Shown here: positions 46,968-55,798 of the stretch, in pieces
How the letters are laid out: each line of letters starts with the position of its first letter
Numbering within the stretch: position 1 is the first letter of the stretch
Source: Desulfovibrionales bacterium
GTDB lineage: Bacteria; Desulfobacterota; Desulfovibrionia; Desulfovibrionales; Desulfonatronaceae
Direction of reading: 5' to 3'
DNA: 64,000 nucleotides
Assembly: GCA_007693505.1 (NCBI GenBank)
Contig: REDL01000064.1
Location: forward strand, 186,001-250,000
Notes under the pieces: model-generated
Database searches by the model: none
Told to the model about the DNA's origin: nothing
The model's input: only the letters and a program-made list of their open reading frames with translations
Translations under genes and position numbers: made by a program

Positions 46968-47765
46968 CTATGGGCCGGTTTCTCCCCCCTGTTCCGTGTT
47001 TCGCCACCACCAGCCGGCCCGCTGGGCCAGGACGTCAACGTCTCCGCCCGCTGCGAGGTTGAGGTGGGAGCGAAACAGCCGCACCGCGTCCTGGCTGAAG
47101 GGGTTGGCCTCGAAAAGGTCCGCGAAGAGTCCGGCATCTTCGGTGATCATCTTGCGGGCCGCTTCCAGGCGGCGGCGAAAGGAGGGGGTCACGAAGTCCC
47201 GGATGGCCTCGTCTCCGGCCAGGGCGGCCAGGTACGCACAGCTGGTGACGAAATTCAGCCCCTGGACAGCAGCCATGGCCCGGTCATGGATTTCCGGGGT
47301 GGTCCGGAAGGGGGTGAAGCCCAGCCGGTGCATCAGGACGCTCACGGCTTGGGCCGCCGCCTCGTCCCGACCCAAGGTCACGGCCACCCGAGGTTCCTCG
47401 CCGGGATCCTGGCCGAATAAGGGGTGGGTGCCCACAACCGGACCGGGATGGTGGCGGAGCATCAGGCCCAAGGGCTGGACCTTTACGGAGCAGACGTCCA
47501 TGAGGATGCTTTGCGGACCGCAGTGGGGGCAGCACCTGGCCAGGACGTCGGCCATGGCCGGTGCTGGAACGGCCAAAAGCAGCAGGTCCTGCTCCGGCAG
47601 CACGTCGGCCAGTCGATTGTCCTCCAGTGGCTGGTCCAACCCGGTTGTCACGATTCCGGCGTCCCGCATGCGGGAGAGGAACAAGCCGCCCATCCGCCCG
47701 CGCGAGCCGATCACGCAGCATCGGGAAAGGTGACGGGGCTGGTCGGCCATGTCCGGGGTGTTCAC
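46968..47765 (-). CDS. tyrA: prephenate dehydrogenase (TyrA-type)
   Basis: 265 residues. NAD-binding CCVIGSRGRMGG, and GTHPLFGQDPGEE typical of TyrA. It makes 4-hydroxyphenylpyruvate for tyrosine. Its C-terminus reads AGWWWRNTEQ, with three Trp codons at 47004-47012, 36 bases before the stop. That placement, just upstream of a terminator and trpE, suggests the tail is also a leader peptide. Starts overlapping aroA by 4 bases. Confidence 0.88.
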   Translation of the reverse strand: MNTPDMADQPRHLSRCCVIGSRGRMGGLFLSRMRDAGIVTTGLDQPLEDNRLADVLPEQDLLLLAVPAPAMADVLARCCPHCGPQSILMDVCSVKVQPLGLMLRHHPGPVVGTHPLFGQDPGEEPRVAVTLGRDEAAAQAVSVLMHRLGFTPFRTTPEIHDRAMAAVQGLNFVTSCAYLAALAGDEAIRDFVTPSFRRRLEAARKMITEDAGLFADLFEANPFSQDAVRLFRSHLNLAAGGDVDVLAQRAGWWWRNTEQGGETGP

Positions 47766-49147
47766 CTGGACTCCTGCTGCGACTGGGCCTGCCGCGACTG
47801 GGCAAGTCCGGCCTTGAGTTCATTCCAGCGCGTCCAAAACTCCGGGAAGGACTTGGCCACGCAACCGGGCTGGTCCAGATCCACGCCAATGCCGCCCAAT
47901 TCCAGCAGGGACAGGCTCATGGCCAGACGATGGTCCCCGTAGGTCCGGAAGGCAACCTGGCTTTCCGAAGGCAACGGGGCTGGCTCGATCCGCAGGCCGT
48001 CGTCCAGGGCGGTGGTCGTGGCTCCGATCCGGGCCAATTCCGTAACCACGGCGTCCAGCCGGTCGCTTTCCTTGATCCGCAGGTGGGCCACGTTGCGGAT
48101 CGTGGTTGTGCCTCTGGCCTGGGCGGCCACCGCGGCCACGGTGGGCACCAGGTCCGGACAAGGGCCCATATCCAGGTCCACGCCGCGCAACGCACCGCCG
48201 ACCACGGTGACCTGATCCGGAGTGTCGCGACTCCAGGCCACCGTGGCGCCCATCCGGGCCAGAATATCCACGATGGCCCGGTCGCCCTGCAGAGATTGGG
48301 GATTCAGGCCGCGCAGTCCCACGGGAGCGGTGCTCAGGGCGCCGGCAGCCAGGAAGTAGGAGGCATTGCTCCAGTCCCCTTCCACGGCCATGCTTTGGGC
48401 CTGATACGCTCCGGGTTGAATCCGGATGCGCAGGCGGCCGGGGGCGACATCACCGGGTGTGCGCCAGTCCACGTCCATCCAGCGGGCATGGTGCAGGGTC
48501 TGTACCTGGAAGTGCACGCCGAACCGTTCCATCACGTCCAGGGTCAATCCGACATAGGGCCAGGAAACCACCTTGTGTCCGCCCACCAGGATGGTCAACG
48601 GTGCACGGGCCAGTGGCGCGGCCAGAAGCAGGCCGGAGATGTACTGGCTGGACTCGTCCAGGTCGATGCTCGTTTCGCCTCCGGGCAGACCGGAGGCATG
48701 CAGAAGCAGAGGCGGGCAACCGGGCTGCTCCAGGTATTCCACCTCGGTCCCTTGGGAGGTCAGGGCCGCGACCAGGCTGGCAATGGGCCGGGAGTGCATC
48801 TTGCCCAGGCCCTCAATCCGAAACGATCCATGCCCGGCGGCCAGCACCGCGGTCAGCAGCCGGCAAGTGGTTCCGGATTCGCCCACGTTCATGACCAGAG
48901 GCTCCAGGTCATGCCGGCGCTCGCGGCCCAGAGGACCGCGAGGCATGCCGGAGACAACGTATCGTCCCGGGCCGTCGCGCTGGATCAGGGCCGAGGCCCG
49001 GGCCAGAATATCCCTGGTCCGTTCCAGGTCCTCGCTTTCCAGGACGTTCGTCAGCAGAGACCGGCCCGGGGCCAAGGCCGCGGCGATCAGGGCGCGGTGA
49101 GACAGGGATTTGGAGGCCGGAGCCTCAAGGATAACGGGATTTGGCAT
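47762..49147 (-). CDS. aroA: EPSP synthase
   Basis: 461 residues. The N-terminal substrate motif is PASKSLSHRALI; NVGESGTTCRLL and LGRFRTYGDHRLAMSL-like regions with KESDRLDAV also match. It joins PEP to shikimate 3-phosphate. The ATG at 49147 with AGGA is preferred; 49192 would overlap pheA. In the middle of the supraoperon, between pheA and tyrA. Confidence 0.93.
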   Translation of the reverse strand: MPNPVILEAPASKSLSHRALIAAALAPGRSLLTNVLESEDLERTRDILARASALIQRDGPGRYVVSGMPRGPLGRERRHDLEPLVMNVGESGTTCRLLTAVLAAGHGSFRIEGLGKMHSRPIASLVAALTSQGTEVEYLEQPGCPPLLLHASGLPGGETSIDLDESSQYISGLLLAAPLARAPLTILVGGHKVVSWPYVGLTLDVMERFGVHFQVQTLHHARWMDVDWRTPGDVAPGRLRIRIQPGAYQAQSMAVEGDWSNASYFLAAGALSTAPVGLRGLNPQSLQGDRAIVDILARMGATVAWSRDTPDQVTVVGGALRGVDLDMGPCPDLVPTVAAVAAQARGTTTIRNVAHLRIKESDRLDAVVTELARIGATTTALDDGLRIEPAPLPSESQVAFRTYGDHRLAMSLSLLELGGIGVDLDQPGCVAKSFPEFWTRWNELKAGLAQSRQAQSQQESR

Positions 49148-49181
49148 GGATGATTCCTGGAATAGAGATTGAAAAAAGCGA

Positions 49182-50333
49182 TTACCCTTCACTAACGTCC
49201 AGGTACGGCCCTGACGGGTAACTGCCCAGGATGCGCAGGGTGTGGCAGTTGTCGCGCAGGTCGTTCAGAACCTGCTGGTATTCCTGGCGGCTGACGTCGC
49301 ATTCCAGGTCAACGAAGAACACATATTTCCACTTTTCACCCCGAAAAGGCCGGGATTCCAATTTTTTCATGTTGATGCCCTCCCGGGCCAGCAGATTCAG
49401 GACCGCGGCCAGGGCGCCGGGCTTGTCCGGCAGCGTAAACAGGAGGGAGGTCTTGTCCTGGTTGCCGGCGCCGGCCGGTATCGAACCAATGACCAGAAAG
49501 CGGGTCCAGTTGTCCGGCTGGTCCTCGATGCGTCGGGCCAGGGCAGTCAGGCCGAGCATGCGGCCCAGGCGGACGTGGCCGATGGCCGCGCTGTCCGGCT
49601 CTTCCAGCACCCGCCTGGCCGCGGCCGCGGTGCTTTCCGCGGGCACGATTCGGGCCGTGGGCAGATGCGAGCGCAGCCAGGTGGAGCATTGCTCCAGGGC
49701 CTGGGGGTGGGAGTACACCTTGGTCACCTCGGCCAGTTGGCGGGCCGTGGACAGCAGGGCATGGCTGATTTTGCAGTAGATTTCCGCCTGCACGTGGACC
49801 TCAAATTGCAGAAACAAATCCAGGCTCTGGCCCACGGTGCCCTGCAGGGAATTTTCCAGGGGAATCACGCCCAGTTCGGCTTCCCGGGCCACCACGGCCT
49901 GAAAAACCTCGTACAGGGTGGGTTTTGGCTGGAACTCAGCGCTGTGGCCCAGGTATTCCACCCCGGCAAAATAGGAAAAGGTGCCTTCCGGTCCAAGGTA
50001 GACAATGTTCTGGGGGCGTTGCAGCCTTCGGGAGGAGGAGAGGATTTCCCGGTAGATGGAGCGCAGGTGCTCCTCCGGCAGCGGGCCGGGGTTGGCTGTT
50101 GTCAAGCTGGTCAGGAGTTCCTTTTCCCGAAACGGTTTGAAGATGATGTCCCGCTGGTCCTGCTTGAGTCGGCCCACTTCCAGGCTCAGGGCTGCCCGGC
50201 GGTTGAGAATGGTCAGCAATTGTTGGTCAATGGCGTCGATGTCCCGGCGTAGTGCAGCCATGCGGGCCTGGCTTTCCGGGGACAGCTCGGATGGGGTGGA
50301 TTGGTGGCCGGGGGGTGAGGGGTTCGGGCTCAT
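49182..50333 (-). CDS. pheA: bifunctional chorismate mutase/prephenate dehydratase
   Basis: 383 residues. An AroQ-type mutase helix domain at the N-terminus (LRRDIDAIDQQLLTILNRR) is followed by the dehydratase domain (YLGPEGTFSYFA, VIPLENSLQGTV, SHPQALEQC) and an ACT domain (LFTLPDKPGALAAVLN, with ESRPFRG binding Phe). It makes phenylpyruvate and is feedback inhibited. It overlaps the preceding gene by 4 bases. Confidence 0.95.
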   Translation of the reverse strand: MSPNPSPPGHQSTPSELSPESQARMAALRRDIDAIDQQLLTILNRRAALSLEVGRLKQDQRDIIFKPFREKELLTSLTTANPGPLPEEHLRSIYREILSSSRRLQRPQNIVYLGPEGTFSYFAGVEYLGHSAEFQPKPTLYEVFQAVVAREAELGVIPLENSLQGTVGQSLDLFLQFEVHVQAEIYCKISHALLSTARQLAEVTKVYSHPQALEQCSTWLRSHLPTARIVPAESTAAAARRVLEEPDSAAIGHVRLGRMLGLTALARRIEDQPDNWTRFLVIGSIPAGAGNQDKTSLLFTLPDKPGALAAVLNLLAREGINMKKLESRPFRGEKWKYVFFVDLECDVSRQEYQQVLNDLRDNCHTLRILGSYPSGPYLDVSEG

Positions 50334-51307
50334 GCTTCGCTGATCTCCTCGCTGATGGCCATGCCGAAATGCCGCCCGGCCGTGTCCAGGCGACAGAGGA
50401 TTTCATCCCCTGGCGCCAGGGCGACCACGCTCACCGGTGAGCCGTCGAGGCGGACCAGACGGATGGTTTCCGCGTTTTGCAGAAAAATCGTGCCGGTTCG
50501 ATCACCGCAGGAGGCGGAAATCAGGATCAATGGGCGGATTTCCACCTTGGAGCGGCCGACCACGGCCAGGGATGTCCGGCCGGTTGCGTCGACGATGAGT
50601 ACTTCTCGTCCGGAAGCAATTTCTCCAAGATAGGCGGTTCGGTCCCGGGGCAACAGGGTGTAGGCATGCACGGCTCCGGCGTTGATCCGGAACGGGCGGG
50701 CCGCGACATATGGGTTTTCCTCGGTTTCAGCGTGAACCAGGAAGGTGAAGGCACTGGAATTGCCCACGAGCATGCCCTGCCCGGTGCGCAGCAGCGAACA
50801 GGTGTCCACGCAAACCCGGTGGCCCAGGCCCACGGGGGTGATGGCATCAATCCGGGCGGTACTCAGTTCCAACCGGCCCTCGGAAAGCTTGAGTGCGGCA
50901 ACGATGGCCTTCAGCTCCGCCCCGGCCTCGGGCAGGACCACCACGAAGTCCACCCCGCGCTCCAGGATGCCCGCGGCCAGTCGGGCCTGATCCAGGGAGG
51001 CGACCTCCACGCCCAGCCCATCGCCCTGGGCCAGAATGTTCTCCACGGGAATGATTTCCCAGCCCAGCCGAAGCAGCACCTTGCCCTGGGTGCGCAGGCA
51101 GTGCACCGCGCTGTCTTCGTCGGCCTTGGACTCCAGGCAGACCGTGGAGAGCTCTTCCTCGGGCAGGACGGTGATCCGCCCCAGGGCCTGGATTTCCTCC
51201 ACCCGGTTCGCCGGGGCGATGATGGCGTCCACCCCGGACTCCAAAGCCAAGGTGACGGTGGCCTTGTCGAAGGGTACAGCCTTGAACCAAACTTGGGTCA
51301 TGATCAT
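50330..51307 (-). CDS. 3-dehydroquinate synthase II (archaeal type)
   Basis: 325 residues matching the AroB'-like NAD-dependent enzyme that converts 2-amino-3,7-dideoxyheptulosonate to dehydroquinate: GHRVCVDTCSLLRTGQGML and GRTSLAVVGRSKVEIRPL are typical. This replaces the usual DAHP-dependent AroB. The start has a good spacing to the preceding aldolase (8-base gap). The pair indicates an aspartate-semialdehyde entry into the aromatic pathway. Confidence 0.92.
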   Translation of the reverse strand: MIMTQVWFKAVPFDKATVTLALESGVDAIIAPANRVEEIQALGRITVLPEEELSTVCLESKADEDSAVHCLRTQGKVLLRLGWEIIPVENILAQGDGLGVEVASLDQARLAAGILERGVDFVVVLPEAGAELKAIVAALKLSEGRLELSTARIDAITPVGLGHRVCVDTCSLLRTGQGMLVGNSSAFTFLVHAETEENPYVAARPFRINAGAVHAYTLLPRDRTAYLGEIASGREVLIVDATGRTSLAVVGRSKVEIRPLILISASCGDRTGTIFLQNAETIRLVRLDGSPVSVVALAPGDEILCRLDTAGRHFGMAISEEISEA

Positions 51308-51315
51308 GTCCTCGT

Positions 51316-52119
51316 TTATTGCAAAAGTTCCATGGCCTGCGCCACTTCCCAGTCGTCATGGACGATGCCGTGCAGGGCCTGGACCAGTCGGGCAGGTTGC
51401 TGGGCCTGGAAGATGTTCCGCCCGATGGACAGCCCCGCGCCTCCGGCCTGGAGGCTGTCGGAGACCATGCGCACCAGGTCCTCGCTGCTGTCCAGTTTCG
51501 GCCCGCCGGCAATCACCACAGGCACGCAGCAGCCGTCCACCACCCTGCGGAAGGATTCGATGGTGCCGGTATAGGGTACCTTGACCACATCAGCGCCCAG
51601 TTCCACGCCCACCCGGGCACACTGGGCCACCACGTCCGGGTCGTATTCATCGGCAATTTTCGGTCCGCGGGCATAAACCATGGCCAGCACCGGCATGCCC
51701 CAGTCCATGGCAGCGGTGGTGACCCGGCCCATCTGCTCCAGCATGTAGCGTTCGGTTTCGTCGCCCAGGTTGATATGCAGGCTGACCGCGTCCGCACCCA
51801 GCTTGATGGCGTCCTCCACCGTGCCCACCAGGGTTTTGGCATTGGGGAACGGGGAGAGAGACGTGCTGGCCGAAAGGTGGACGATCAATCCGATGTCCGC
51901 GCCCTTGCCCCGGTGGGAGCAGCGTACCAGCCCCTTGTGCAGGATGATGGCATTCGCTCCGCCCTCGGCCACGCTGTTGATGGATTCGCGCATGTCCACC
52001 AGCCCGTCAATGGGGCCGACGCTGACGCCGTGGTCCATGGGCACGACGATGGTCCGGCCCGTATTGCGGTTGAAAATCCGCTCCAGGCGGACGGCTTTGC
52101 CCAAGTGCATGTTCTGCAT
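51316..52119 (-). CDS. ADTH synthase (class I aldolase, archaeal-type shikimate entry)
   Basis: 267 residues. [27 protein letters not shown], and [14 protein letters not shown]-like end with the Schiff-base Lys in VVKVPYTG are features of the DhnA-type aldolase, which condenses 6-deoxy-5-ketofructose phosphate with aspartate semialdehyde. The ATG at 52119 has a GGGGAG site. First structural gene of the supraoperon, behind a leader ORF and terminator. Fructose-bisphosphate aldolase is an alternative name, but the neighbour decides the role. Confidence 0.9.
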   Translation of the reverse strand: MQNMHLGKAVRLERIFNRNTGRTIVVPMDHGVSVGPIDGLVDMRESINSVAEGGANAIILHKGLVRCSHRGKGADIGLIVHLSASTSLSPFPNAKTLVGTVEDAIKLGADAVSLHINLGDETERYMLEQMGRVTTAAMDWGMPVLAMVYARGPKIADEYDPDVVAQCARVGVELGADVVKVPYTGTIESFRRVVDGCCVPVVIAGGPKLDSSEDLVRMVSDSLQAGGAGLSIGRNIFQAQQPARLVQALHGIVHDDWEVAQAMELLQ

Positions 52120-52193
52120 GATCTGTCTCCCCGGGCCCTGTTCCCGGATTTGTCTCAAGCAGACCGTCAAGAGCTACCGCCGCGGCCAAAAAA

Positions 52194-52224
52194 AAGGGCC
52201 GCCGGCGGTTTGCCTGCGGCCCTT
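52194..52224 (-). terminator. intrinsic terminator upstream of the aromatic supraoperon
   Basis: Nine-bp stem AAGGGCCGC (52194-52202) and its complement (52216-52224), 13-base loop, followed by eight U on the minus strand. It sits 75 bases upstream of the first structural gene and 22 bases past the leader stop. Together with the leader it forms a likely attenuator. Confidence 0.85.
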
Positions 52225-52246
52225 GAGAGCGGTTTGCTATGGTATC

Positions 52247-52354
52247 CTAGACTGTTGAATGCACCGCTGCCCTCTGACCACAGGTCAATCCACGCCAAAA
52301 ATAAAAAAAACCAAAATAAAAATTCGTGGTGTGGAAGAGGGGCAAGGAGTGCAT
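52247..52354 (-). CDS. aromatic leader peptide ORF
   Basis: 35 codons from ATG (52354) to TAG. Residues 12-20 read FYFGFFYFW, eight aromatic residues of nine, with codons at 52295-52321. It resembles the pheA and pheST leader peptides in concept. The ORF ends just before an intrinsic terminator. It is found by eye; the start lacks a clear ribosome-binding site, and T-rich DNA favours Phe and Tyr codons, so translation is not proven. See the finding. Confidence 0.65.
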   Translation of the reverse strand: MHSLPLFHTTNFYFGFFYFWRGLTCGQRAAVHSTV

Positions 52355-52361
52355 GGATCGG

Positions 52362-52391
52362 TCAATACAGAAAGCCGGCAAGACATGTCAA
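52362..52391 (-). promoter_or_regulatory. putative sigma-70 promoter of the aromatic supraoperon
   Basis: On the minus strand TTGACA (52386-52391) and TATTGA (52362-52367) are 18 bases apart. If right, transcription would begin within a base or two of the leader ATG, leaving almost no 5' UTR. The -10 is weak; a promoter slightly upstream is also possible. Confidence 0.4.
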
Positions 52392-52673
52392 GCATTTTTT
52401 TTCTTCATTTGCAGGAGTCAGGGTTAACTGTATTCTTAGCAAAAACTTCATAATTTCAGAATATAGGCTGCAGTGTATCTGAGAGTATCCCCCAGGGTGG
52501 TCTTGTCATCATCGAAATTGAAACCGATTTCGATATTGATCCAGATCTCCTTTGGCTTGAGACCAGATCTGCCCTGCTGCAGGAGTACTTGCAACTTGGG
52601 AGGTTTTTTGAAACGATGTCACCTCAAAGCCATCAATTTAGGGGATGACCACATTAAAGGGGATGACCACATT

Positions 52674-53360
52674 ATGGATAAAAAAAGCTGGTTGCAGAAA
52701 TTGGAGTCCATGGAGCAGGAGCGCCAGGACGTCGACACTCCGGAGGAGGACGAGCGCGGAACATGGCGCGACGCTCTCGAGGGCCGGGGAAAATATGTGA
52801 TTTTCGGCGGCGTGGGGCTTTTCGTCTTTATTTTGCTCCTGATTATTGTCTCTTCGGGTGGGGGGGGCAACGTGGATCGGGATCTTCAGGACATTCTGAC
52901 CCGGTTGGAGGTCATCGAGACGCGAATCGTTGGGCTGGAAAACCAGGAGAGCGGACGGCAGCAGGCTCTGGTGCGTATGCAGGGTGATTTCAGCATCCTG
53001 ACCATGCGGGTGGACAAACTTTCCCGAGAGATGAAGGAGGCTGTCGCCGAGGAAACGCCTCGCCCCGCACAACGCCAGGCCGCAACGCAACAACCGCGGC
53101 AGGAGCAGCCCGCCCAACAACCGGCGCGTCCACAGCAGCAGGCCGCAGCCAGCCCACCGGCCGCGCCGACTCCAGCGCCATCTCCGCCCCAGCAGGAGCG
53201 TCCGGCCGCGTCCAGACCGGTGACTCACGAAGTTCAGCCCGGCGAGACGTTGTTCCGCATCAGCCGTACCTACGGAGTTTCCGTGGATGACCTGCGTCGC
53301 CTGAACAATATTTCCGGAGATCGGATCAATCCCGGCCAGGTGCTCACCGTTCGTCCCTAA
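52674..53360 (+). CDS. membrane-anchored LysM-domain protein
   Basis: 228 residues. A short acidic N-terminus, a membrane helix at about 40-61, a coiled coil (about 67-125), a long Pro/Gln/Ala linker, and a C-terminal LysM domain (VQPGETLFRISRTYGVSVDDL). It would bind peptidoglycan, anchored in the inner membrane. The ATG at 52674 ends the second of two 16-base direct repeats, each containing GGGGATGACC, so the start site may have been duplicated. Upstream ATGs are unlikely. Confidence 0.8.
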   Translation: MDKKSWLQKLESMEQERQDVDTPEEDERGTWRDALEGRGKYVIFGGVGLFVFILLLIIVSSGGGGNVDRDLQDILTRLEVIETRIVGLENQESGRQQALVRMQGDFSILTMRVDKLSREMKEAVAEETPRPAQRQAATQQPRQEQPAQQPARPQQQAAASPPAAPTPAPSPPQQERPAASRPVTHEVQPGETLFRISRTYGVSVDDLRRLNNISGDRINPGQVLTVRP

Positions 53361-53420
53361 CAGACACGCGGCGAGTTAACCGAAACGTCTCGAGGCGCGG
53401 TGCGCCTATAGGTTTTTACC

Positions 53421-53459
53421 CAGCCACCGAATCCGGTCTTCGGCCGTGATCGGTGGCTG
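53421..53459. terminator. hairpin between convergent genes
   Basis: Arms CAGCCACCGA (53421-53430) and its exact complement (53450-53459), about 60 bases past the LysM gene and 77 bases from the convergent U32 stop. No U-run follows on the plus strand. It may act on both transcripts. Confidence 0.45.
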
Positions 53460-53536
53460 TTGCATTCTGTACCGACTGTCCTCCGTCGCGTAGTGCGGAG
53501 GGAACAAACCGTAACCTCAGAAATGTCCCTTGCCCG

Positions 53537-55666
53537 CTACACCAGTCGCAGGTTCCAGTTGAAAGAAGATGTTCGGGGGCGCTGGGTCAGCCCTGCGGGG
53601 AACTTTTCTTCCAGTTCCACGAATAGCCGGTAGCCCGCGGATTCCAGACGGGGCAGATGGTGTCGCAGGTCCAGAGACCAGTCCGGGTAAGCCCAGAGAT
53701 CGGCGCCGTATTTCCGGACCCAGGCGACCTCCTCTTTGGGGCTGACCACTGGGGTGTCCACCTCGAGCTCCTCGGCCTGCCAACGGGATACGCATAATGG
53801 CCAGAAACCGGCTGTGACAATGCCCAGGGGCAATGGGGCGTTTTGCGGTAAGTCCAAAAATGCCTCATCATCCAGCTCCGGGCTGACCACCGCCCCGGCA
53901 AAGCCGAGCAAGGCCAGTTGTTCCAGGGCCAGGGCATTGGCCGTGTTGCAGAAAGGCCCGGCCCAGAGGCGGATCGCCGGTGTAGCTTTCCGGAGATGAG
54001 TGGATTGCATGGTGGGTAGCGCTTCGAACAGCCCTGCCTGCCAGGGGGCATTGCAGACGAACAATGTCGCCCCGGCACCGCGCACCCGGCACAGGGCATC
54101 GATCCAGAGCTGCTCCTCCTCCGGCCAGATGACCGGCGGCAACCACCAGCAGAGCTCACGGCACGTGGCCTCGGTCATATGCTCCAGAAATTTGGGGTCC
54201 AACCACATGGCCCGGGTCGTGCTTTTTTCGCGACGCAGTGGCCGCCGGGAGACACGCATCACCAAGGAGCGGATGGGCGGAGCAATGGTGTCGGACGAGA
54301 CCGGATGGAACGCTGAGGCGGGGATGGGAGACGATCCCCGGCCTGAGGCGATTTCCGTGGCCTCCTGTTCAAGTTGCCGCAATAGTCGCTGCAATTCCGG
54401 CTCCCGACGATCAATCAACCAGACAGGAGTTCCGGGTGGAGGCAGGGCTGCACGGGGCTTCATGCCCTGCCTGGCCCCGTGATGCTTGTCCGGATTATTT
54501 TGAGTGTCTTTTTTTAAAGATGTGCTGGTGTTTTTCCCAAAGGTTTTGCCAGGACCTTGCGCTAGGTCGAATCGGCCGCCTTTGGGCAGCGGGCGGGTGA
54601 CACGGATGATCCGGTGCCAGGGCTGATCCTCGGTTCCCAGGCGGAGCAGATCTCCGGGAAGCAGAGGAACTCGGGGGCGGATGAATGGGGTTTTGGCGTC
54701 CTTGGGCACATGGCCGGCGAGCATCCCGGAACCAAGATGGCTGTCCGGAGCCAGGGGGATGTAGCGGCGCTGGGGCAGGAACCCGGCATGGGAGCCGGGA
54801 CGTCCGAGGGCCATTTCCAGCAAGGCCGCGGCTTCCCTTCTGGACCGCGTCGACGCCGCCTCGTCGCGCAGCAGGCGGTATGCGGTGACGGTGTAAAAGA
54901 CATAGTGGGCGCTTTTCTTGCGGCCCTCGATTTTCCAGGTCCGGACCTGGGGGATGTCCAGAAGGGTTTTGACCAGCACATCCAGACTCAAGTCTTGACA
55001 GGAAAAGAAGCCTCCCCTGCGGCCTTCCTGAACGTAGCGCCGGCGGCAGGGCTGCACGCAGCGTCCACGCAGCCCACTCTTGCCCCCCATGTAGCTGCTC
55101 CAGTAGCAACGTCCAGATACGGCGTAGCACAGTGCGCCGTGCACAAACACCTCCAGATGCATCTCGGGCGGGCAGGCAGCGGCCATCTGTTTGATTTCAT
55201 CCAGGTGCAGCTCCCGAGGCAGAACCACCTGCCGGACCCCCAGGCGGGCGGCGGTATTCAGCCCGATTGGGGGAGTGACACAGGCCAGGGTGGACAGATG
55301 CAGCTCTCCGGAAAACCCGCATTGCCCCGCCAGGGTCAGCAGGCCGAGATCCTGGACAATCAGCCCGTCTGGTTGAACATGGCGCTGCAGCTGATCCACC
55401 AATCGCCCCGCGGCCGCAAGGTCTCCGGGCTTGACCAGCGTGTTCATGGCCACCAGAACCCGTCGGCCCTTGGAATGAGCCAGCCGGGTCAGATCAGCCA
55501 TCTCTGCCAAAGAAAAGTTCTCCGCCTCCATCCGGGCCGAAAAATGCTTCAATCCGCAATATACGGCATCCGCACCAGCGGCCAAGGCCGCCAGAAAAGC
55601 CTGCCGGTCGCCGGCCGGGGCCAGGATCTCCGGGACGTGTTTTTCGGAAGGGGGTGTGCCTGGCAT
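53537..55666 (-). CDS. U32-family protein (RNA-modifying type)
   Basis: 709 residues from the ATG at 55666, which has a GAGG site; upstream ATGs at 55690-55717 lack one, and the frame beyond runs into the tRNA gene. LAPAGDRQAFLAALAAGADAVY, FVHGALCYAVSGRCYWSS and GRCVQPCRRRY hold the four-Cys iron-sulfur site of U32 proteins. Members (RlhA, TrhP) hydroxylate rRNA or tRNA using prephenate. Prephenate is produced in this neighbourhood's aromatic operon, but the link is not specific. The C-terminal part is an extra accessory domain. Confidence 0.8.
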   Translation of the reverse strand: MPGTPPSEKHVPEILAPAGDRQAFLAALAAGADAVYCGLKHFSARMEAENFSLAEMADLTRLAHSKGRRVLVAMNTLVKPGDLAAAGRLVDQLQRHVQPDGLIVQDLGLLTLAGQCGFSGELHLSTLACVTPPIGLNTAARLGVRQVVLPRELHLDEIKQMAAACPPEMHLEVFVHGALCYAVSGRCYWSSYMGGKSGLRGRCVQPCRRRYVQEGRRGGFFSCQDLSLDVLVKTLLDIPQVRTWKIEGRKKSAHYVFYTVTAYRLLRDEAASTRSRREAAALLEMALGRPGSHAGFLPQRRYIPLAPDSHLGSGMLAGHVPKDAKTPFIRPRVPLLPGDLLRLGTEDQPWHRIIRVTRPLPKGGRFDLAQGPGKTFGKNTSTSLKKDTQNNPDKHHGARQGMKPRAALPPPGTPVWLIDRREPELQRLLRQLEQEATEIASGRGSSPIPASAFHPVSSDTIAPPIRSLVMRVSRRPLRREKSTTRAMWLDPKFLEHMTEATCRELCWWLPPVIWPEEEQLWIDALCRVRGAGATLFVCNAPWQAGLFEALPTMQSTHLRKATPAIRLWAGPFCNTANALALEQLALLGFAGAVVSPELDDEAFLDLPQNAPLPLGIVTAGFWPLCVSRWQAEELEVDTPVVSPKEEVAWVRKYGADLWAYPDWSLDLRHHLPRLESAGYRLFVELEEKFPAGLTQRPRTSSFNWNLRLV

Positions 55667-55763
55667 GGTCGTGCCTCTATCATGGTTCATGGTTGGATTG
55701 TCAGTTTTCATGGCCATGTTGCGCGAGAGACCATCTAGAAAATCAAATTTCAGCAAAAAAAAA

Positions 55764-55787
55764 GGTTTACGATTTTTATCGTAAACC
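55764..55787 (-). terminator. intrinsic terminator after initiator tRNA
   Basis: Ten-bp stem GGTTTACGAT (55764-55773) and its complement (55778-55787), loop TTTT, followed by nine U on the minus strand. It lies just past the tRNA end and between it and the U32 gene. Confidence 0.9.
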
Positions 55788-55798
55788 CTTGAATTTGC

